Source: Aeromonas hydrophila subsp. hydrophila ATCC 7966 (GTDB lineage: Bacteria > Pseudomonadota > Gammaproteobacteria > Enterobacterales > Aeromonadaceae). From it: 64,000 nucleotides of DNA. The stretch spans positions 224,001 through 288,000 of the forward strand of contig NC_008570.1 in assembly GCF_000014805.1 (NCBI RefSeq). The letters run 5' to 3'. Both the position numbers and the translations under genes were made by a program. The number at the start of each line of letters is the position of its first letter. Position 1 is the first letter of the stretch. The notes beneath the pieces are model-generated. The model saw only the letters and a program-made list of their open reading frames with translations. It ran no database searches and was not told the origin of the DNA. This document shows, piece by piece, positions 60,930 to 64,000 of the stretch.

Positions 60930-62045
60930 GTGCCTCTTCCATCCGGGCGACTCGCGCTGTGGTTGACGCTGGATGCCGTCACCGGCATTGGTCCGGTCAC
61001 CGCCGCTCGCCTGCTGGCCCATTTTGGCGGTGACATCGTCACCCTGTTCGACACCGACGACGGCGCCCTGCGAGCTCTTGGTCTGCAGAGCGTTCAAGTC
61101 CAGCAGATGAGGTGGCCCCAGCCGGTTGTCGAGCAGGCGCTGAGCTGGGCCGCCGAGCCCGGCAATCATCTCCTGTGTCCGGATGATCCCGCCTATCCCG
61201 CTTTGCTCAAAGAGATCCCTGCCGCCCCGCTGTTGCTCTACTGCCGGGGCAACCTGGCTGCCCTGTCTGTTCCTCAGTTGGCGATGGTCGGCACGCGCCA
61301 TCCCACCTATGCCGGCAAGGACAATGCTGCCCGCCTCTGCAGTGAGCTGGTCGCCTGCGGGCTGGCCATCACCTCCGGACTGGCGCTTGGCATCGATGGG
61401 GTGTGTCATCAGCAGGCGCTGGCGGCAGGGGGGACTACGCTGGCCGTGCTGGGCTCAGGGCTCGACTGCCTCTATCCGAAGCGTCATCAGGGGTTGGCTA
61501 TGGAAATCCTGGTGCGGGGCGGCTTGCTTATCTCCGAGCTGGCACCCGACAAGGGACCGCTGGCCGAGCACTTTCCACGGCGTAATCGCATCATCAGTGG
61601 CTTGTCGCTGGGTACTCTGGTGGTAGAGGCGGCCGAGCAGAGCGGTTCGCTCATCACAGCTCGTTATGCATTGGAACAGGGGCGAGAGGTCTTTGCCGTA
61701 CCAGGTGCCCCGCAAAACGTGCAGGCACTGGGTTGCAACAAATTAATCCAGCAGGGGGCCAAACTTGTATTGAGCGCGGCCGATATAGTGGAAGAGCTGC
61801 CCGGATTTGTCGGTTTGCTGCAGCAAGTGGCTGACTTGTCTGAGCATTCGAATAATAGCGAATTGCCTTATGCCGATTTGTTGGATAACGTAGATTATGA
61901 GACCACGAGCGTGGATACCGTTGCCGAACGGTCCCAGCTTCCTGTCGAAGTGGTATTGGGCAGGTTGGTAGAGCTGGAGCTGGCCGGTGCAGTGATGGCG
62001 GTAGCCGGTGGATACGTCAGAGCGAGGAGGGCGAATCATGTTTGA
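60930..62045 (+). CDS. dprA: DNA processing protein DprA (Smf)
   Basis: A 371-residue protein that loads RecA on incoming single-stranded DNA in natural transformation. The start is GTG 60930, one base after the upstream stop. Features: an N-terminal SAM-like part, then the Rossmann-type core with MVGTRHPTYAGKDNAARLC, GLALGIDGVCHQQAL, LGSGLDCLYPKRH, FPRRNRIISGLS and EAAEQSGSLITAR, and a C-terminal winged-helix segment around LPVEVVLGRLVELELAG. It overlaps smg by 8 bases. Confidence 0.93.
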   Translation: MPLPSGRLALWLTLDAVTGIGPVTAARLLAHFGGDIVTLFDTDDGALRALGLQSVQVQQMRWPQPVVEQALSWAAEPGNHLLCPDDPAYPALLKEIPAAPLLLYCRGNLAALSVPQLAMVGTRHPTYAGKDNAARLCSELVACGLAITSGLALGIDGVCHQQALAAGGTTLAVLGSGLDCLYPKRHQGLAMEILVRGGLLISELAPDKGPLAEHFPRRNRIISGLSLGTLVVEAAEQSGSLITARYALEQGREVFAVPGAPQNVQALGCNKLIQQGAKLVLSAADIVEELPGFVGLLQQVADLSEHSNNSELPYADLLDNVDYETTSVDTVAERSQLPVEVVLGRLVELELAGAVMAVAGGYVRARRANHV

Positions 62046-62511
62046 TGTATTGATGTACCTTTTCGAGACCTACATCCACAGCGATGCAGATGTGATGGTC
62101 GAGCAGAATGAACTCACCGACGAACTGAGCCGGGCAGGTTTCGACAAAGACGAGATCGAGAAGGCGCTCAACTGGCTGGAGCGACTGGCCAACCTGCATG
62201 ACAGCGAGCGGGAGGTCTACGTCGCCGCCAGCGCGCAAGGCTCCATGCGTATCTATGCTCCACAAGAACTGGCACGCCTCAGTACCGAATGCCGCGGTTT
62301 CCTGCTGTTTCTGGAACAAGCCCAGGTACTCAATGCCGAAACCCGCGAAATCTGCATCGAGCGCCTGCTCGAGCTTGATAAACCGGATATCGAGCTGGAC
62401 GATCTGAAGTGGGTCGTCATGATGGTGCTGTTCAACGTACCGGGCAGCGAAAATGCCTACCAGCAGATGGAAGAGCTGGTGTTTGATGAGTCGGACGGCG
62501 TCATCCACTGA
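62038..62511 (+). CDS. smg: Smg family protein (DUF494)
   Basis: A 157-residue acidic, helical protein of the Smg/DUF494 family, always near dprA in gammaproteobacteria. It begins MFDVLMYLFETYIHSDADVM and has LLELDKPDIELDDLKWVVMMVLFN near the end (residues about 117-140), the family's conserved C-terminal block. Its function is not established. ATG 62038 lies inside the dprA 3' end and follows GAGGAGG. Confidence 0.9.
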   Translation: MFDVLMYLFETYIHSDADVMVEQNELTDELSRAGFDKDEIEKALNWLERLANLHDSEREVYVAASAQGSMRIYAPQELARLSTECRGFLLFLEQAQVLNAETREICIERLLELDKPDIELDDLKWVVMMVLFNVPGSENAYQQMEELVFDESDGVIH

Positions 62512-62566
62512 CAGCCCGGTGCCGCGCTGGTAGAATTCAGGTCATCTGGATTTCAAGGCGCGGCCC

Positions 62567-63124
62567 ATGTCAAAAATCGATCATCACCTCTTTTCAGCCC
62601 ACGAACATGCCTTCGAGCGCGAACCGTGCCCGCAGTGTGGTGCCGAGCTGGTGATCCGCCAGGGCAAGCATGGTCCCTTCCTCGGTTGCTCCGCCTATCC
62701 TGTCTGTGATTACATCCGCTCTCTGACTCCGTCCGGCCGTGACATCGAGAAGGTGCTTGAGGGCTCGGCCTGCCCGGATTGCGGCCAACCGCTGGCGATC
62801 AAGAAGGGGCGTTATGGCCTGTTTGTCGGCTGCACCCAGTACCCGGCCTGCCAGCACATCGAATCCCTGCAGGAGAGCGACGATACCCAAATCCTCTGCC
62901 CGGAGTGTGGCAAGGGACACCTCATCAGCCGAACCTCCCGCTATGGCAAGCAGTTCTACTCTTGCGACGGCTACCCCCATTGCAAATATGTGGTGAATGA
63001 CAAGCCGGTCCCCATGCCTTGCCCGCAATGTGGCTGGGGTATCATGGTCGAGAAAAAGGTGAGGGGAGCACTGCGCTGGATCTGCCCGCAAAAGAAATGC
63101 GGCCACCAGAGCGAGCAGGTATAA
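62567..63124 (+). CDS. yrdD: Topoisomerase-type zinc-ribbon protein (YrdD)
   Basis: A 185-residue protein made of repeated C4 zinc ribbons of the topoisomerase I C-terminal type. Fingers: CPQCGAELV with GCSAYPVC (about 21-47), CPDCGQPLA with GCTQYPAC (about 69-95), CPECGKGHL with SCDGYPHC (about 111-138), and a fourth CPQCGWGIM with CPQKKC. Single-stranded nucleic acid binding is inferred. It has its own ribosome-binding region and lies in the dprA-smg-yrdD-purE order. Confidence 0.9.
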   Translation: MSKIDHHLFSAHEHAFEREPCPQCGAELVIRQGKHGPFLGCSAYPVCDYIRSLTPSGRDIEKVLEGSACPDCGQPLAIKKGRYGLFVGCTQYPACQHIESLQESDDTQILCPECGKGHLISRTSRYGKQFYSCDGYPHCKYVVNDKPVPMPCPQCGWGIMVEKKVRGALRWICPQKKCGHQSEQV

Positions 63125-63142
63125 TCCGGCCGCCACAAGCGA

Positions 63143-63158
63143 ATTGAAACGTTTTCGG
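63143..63158 (+). promoter_or_regulatory. PurR-like operator upstream of purE
   Basis: ATTGAAACGTTTTCGG matches the PurR consensus at 11 of 16 positions, including the core AAACGTTT, and lies 40 bases before the purE start. The TTGAAA within it could be a minus-35. Confidence 0.5.
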
Positions 63159-63198
63159 CGAACTTCAACCCCCCACTTGGAGTAAGGAAATTCCCACC

Positions 63199-63702
63199 AT
63201 GAATAAACCCTTTGTTGCCGTATTGATGGGCTCTGATTCTGATTTTCCGGTGATGCAGACCACCCTCGAGGTGCTCAAGTCATTCGATATCGCGGTAGAA
63301 GTGAAAGTGACCTCCGCACACCGTACACCGGCTGCTACTCATCAGTACGTGACCGACGCCGAAGCCCGTGGCTGCAAGGTCTTTATCTGTGCCGCCGGTC
63401 TCGCTGCTCACCTGGCGGGCGCCGTGGCAGGCATCACGACTCGTCCCGTGATCGGTGTGCCCATCGATGGCGGCCCGCTCAAGGGGCTGGATGCACTGCT
63501 TTCCACCGTGCAGATGCCGGGTGGGGTGCCGGTGGCGACCGTGGCGATCGGCAAGGCCGGCGCCAAGAATGCAGGCTATCTGGCAGCTCAGATGCTGGCA
63601 GTGGCGGATGATGAACTGGCGGCCAAGGTGCAGGCAGAACGCCAGAAAAATGCCGACGAGGTACTGGCGAAAGACGCTGCCTTACAGGCCCTGCTCAAGT
63701 AA
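63199..63702 (+). CDS. purE: N5-carboxyaminoimidazole ribonucleotide mutase
   Basis: A 167-residue class I PurE, converting N5-CAIR to CAIR in purine synthesis. Active-site segments are [23 protein letters not shown] (His) and [15 protein letters not shown], followed by [20 protein letters not shown]. The product works after PurK, but purK is not the next gene here, unlike in E. coli. A PurR-like box lies upstream. A terminator lies at 63811. Confidence 0.95.
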   Translation: MNKPFVAVLMGSDSDFPVMQTTLEVLKSFDIAVEVKVTSAHRTPAATHQYVTDAEARGCKVFICAAGLAAHLAGAVAGITTRPVIGVPIDGGPLKGLDALLSTVQMPGGVPVATVAIGKAGAKNAGYLAAQMLAVADDELAAKVQAERQKNADEVLAKDAALQALLK

Positions 63703-63810
63703 GCTCCGAGACGGCAACCACCACCCCGTTCGCCATCAGCTTCTCGCTGGTCGATGAAGGAGGGGGGCCAGGGTCGCCGTTTCGTAGGCTCAATGTTAAT
63801 CAATGATGAG

Positions 63811-63836
63811 GCGACAGCCCGGCTGTCGCATTTTTT
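63811..63836 (+). terminator. Intrinsic terminator directly before tsaC
   Basis: GCGACAGCC pairs with GGCTGTCGC around one base (or GCGACAGC/GCTGTCGC with a 3-base loop), followed by A and TTTTTT. The T-run ends at 63836 and the next base is the A of the tsaC ATG. Confidence 0.75.
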
Positions 63837-64000
63837 ATGCCCAATGAATTTGAACTTGCAGTGGCCGCCCTCCAGCGCGATGGGGTGATTGCCTATGCGA
63901 CCGAGGCGGTATTTGGCCTGGGTTGTGATCCTGACTCCGAGTCGGCGGTACACCGTCTGCTGGCGATCAAGCAACGCCCGGTGGAGAAGGGGTTGATCCT
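63837..64000 (+). CDS. tsaC: Threonylcarbamoyl-AMP synthase TsaC, N-terminal part
   Basis: The first 54 codons of a YrdC/Sua5-family protein, running off the window. [20 protein letters not shown] is followed by [16 protein letters not shown] and [14 protein letters not shown], the TsaC core ([14 protein letters not shown]-x-KGLI). TsaC makes threonylcarbamoyl-AMP for t6A37 of ANN-decoding tRNAs. No Shine-Dalgarno is present: the ATG abuts a terminator T-tract, and no in-frame start lies upstream before a stop at 63807. Confidence 0.9.
   Translation, partial: MPNEFELAVAALQRDGVIAYATEAVFGLGCDPDSESAVHRLLAIKQRPVEKGLI

Overview
This is a GC-rich (about 60 percent or more) gammaproteobacterial chromosome segment. 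The gene set and order (def-fmt-rsmB-trkA-trkH facing a LysM protein-dprA-smg-yrdD-purE-tsaC block, nsrR next to napF, uvrD with a LexA box, and an ovothiol synthase) fit Aeromonas or a close relative. That assignment rests on gene content and codon style, not on a database search. No rRNA, tRNA, CRISPR array or intact insertion sequence was seen.

Layout. 1-1333: 3' end of ebgA plus ebgC. 1436-6082: two paralogous APC permeases flanking a small tRNA-binding protein, then a BASS-type transporter. 6140-12469: ovoA, an adhesin-like GIN-domain lipoprotein, and the formaldehyde-detoxification pair fghA/adhC with a divergent LysR gene. 12526-17354: a nucleoside ABC transporter (binding protein, ATPase, two permeases) with PurR-like boxes upstream. 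17787-19958: uvrD with a good promoter and LexA box. 20058-22723: an AT-rich two-gene island (DUF262 protein plus an OLD-like ATPase/TOPRIM protein), the best candidate for an acquired defence module. 22810-35368: accessory genes, including small lipoproteins, a CgeB-like glycosyltransferase, DUF1993, SRPBCC, cupin, a CpeT-like protein, a LysR pseudogene beside a LysE exporter, a YeeE/YedE sulfur transporter and a chemoreceptor. 35369-36598: a long unusual leader region, then mgtA. 39467-42281: LysE exporter, AraC regulator, RarD and a small membrane protein.

42407-49771 is a polyamine / beta-alanine catabolic cluster. It holds a PuuC-type aldehyde dehydrogenase and PuuR regulator on one strand. 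Divergent from these are a BauA-type omega-amino-acid:pyruvate transaminase, a CoA-acylating semialdehyde dehydrogenase, a class I glutamine amidotransferase and alanine dehydrogenase. Together they could take a gamma-glutamyl aminoaldehyde to beta-alanine or GABA and on to acetyl-CoA, while alanine dehydrogenase regenerates pyruvate for the transaminase. 49891-64000 is mostly housekeeping: a PfkB kinase, nsrR, napF, rmuC, trkH, trkA, rsmB, fmt, def, a LysM protein, dprA, smg, yrdD, purE and the start of tsaC.

The most interesting signals are a 17-codon proline-rich leader ORF with a strong ribosome-binding site ahead of mgtA (an MgtL-like sensor candidate), the DUF262 + OLD-like island, a set of PurR-like boxes at both the nucleoside transporter and purE, and an intrinsic terminator whose U-tract runs directly into the tsaC start codon.
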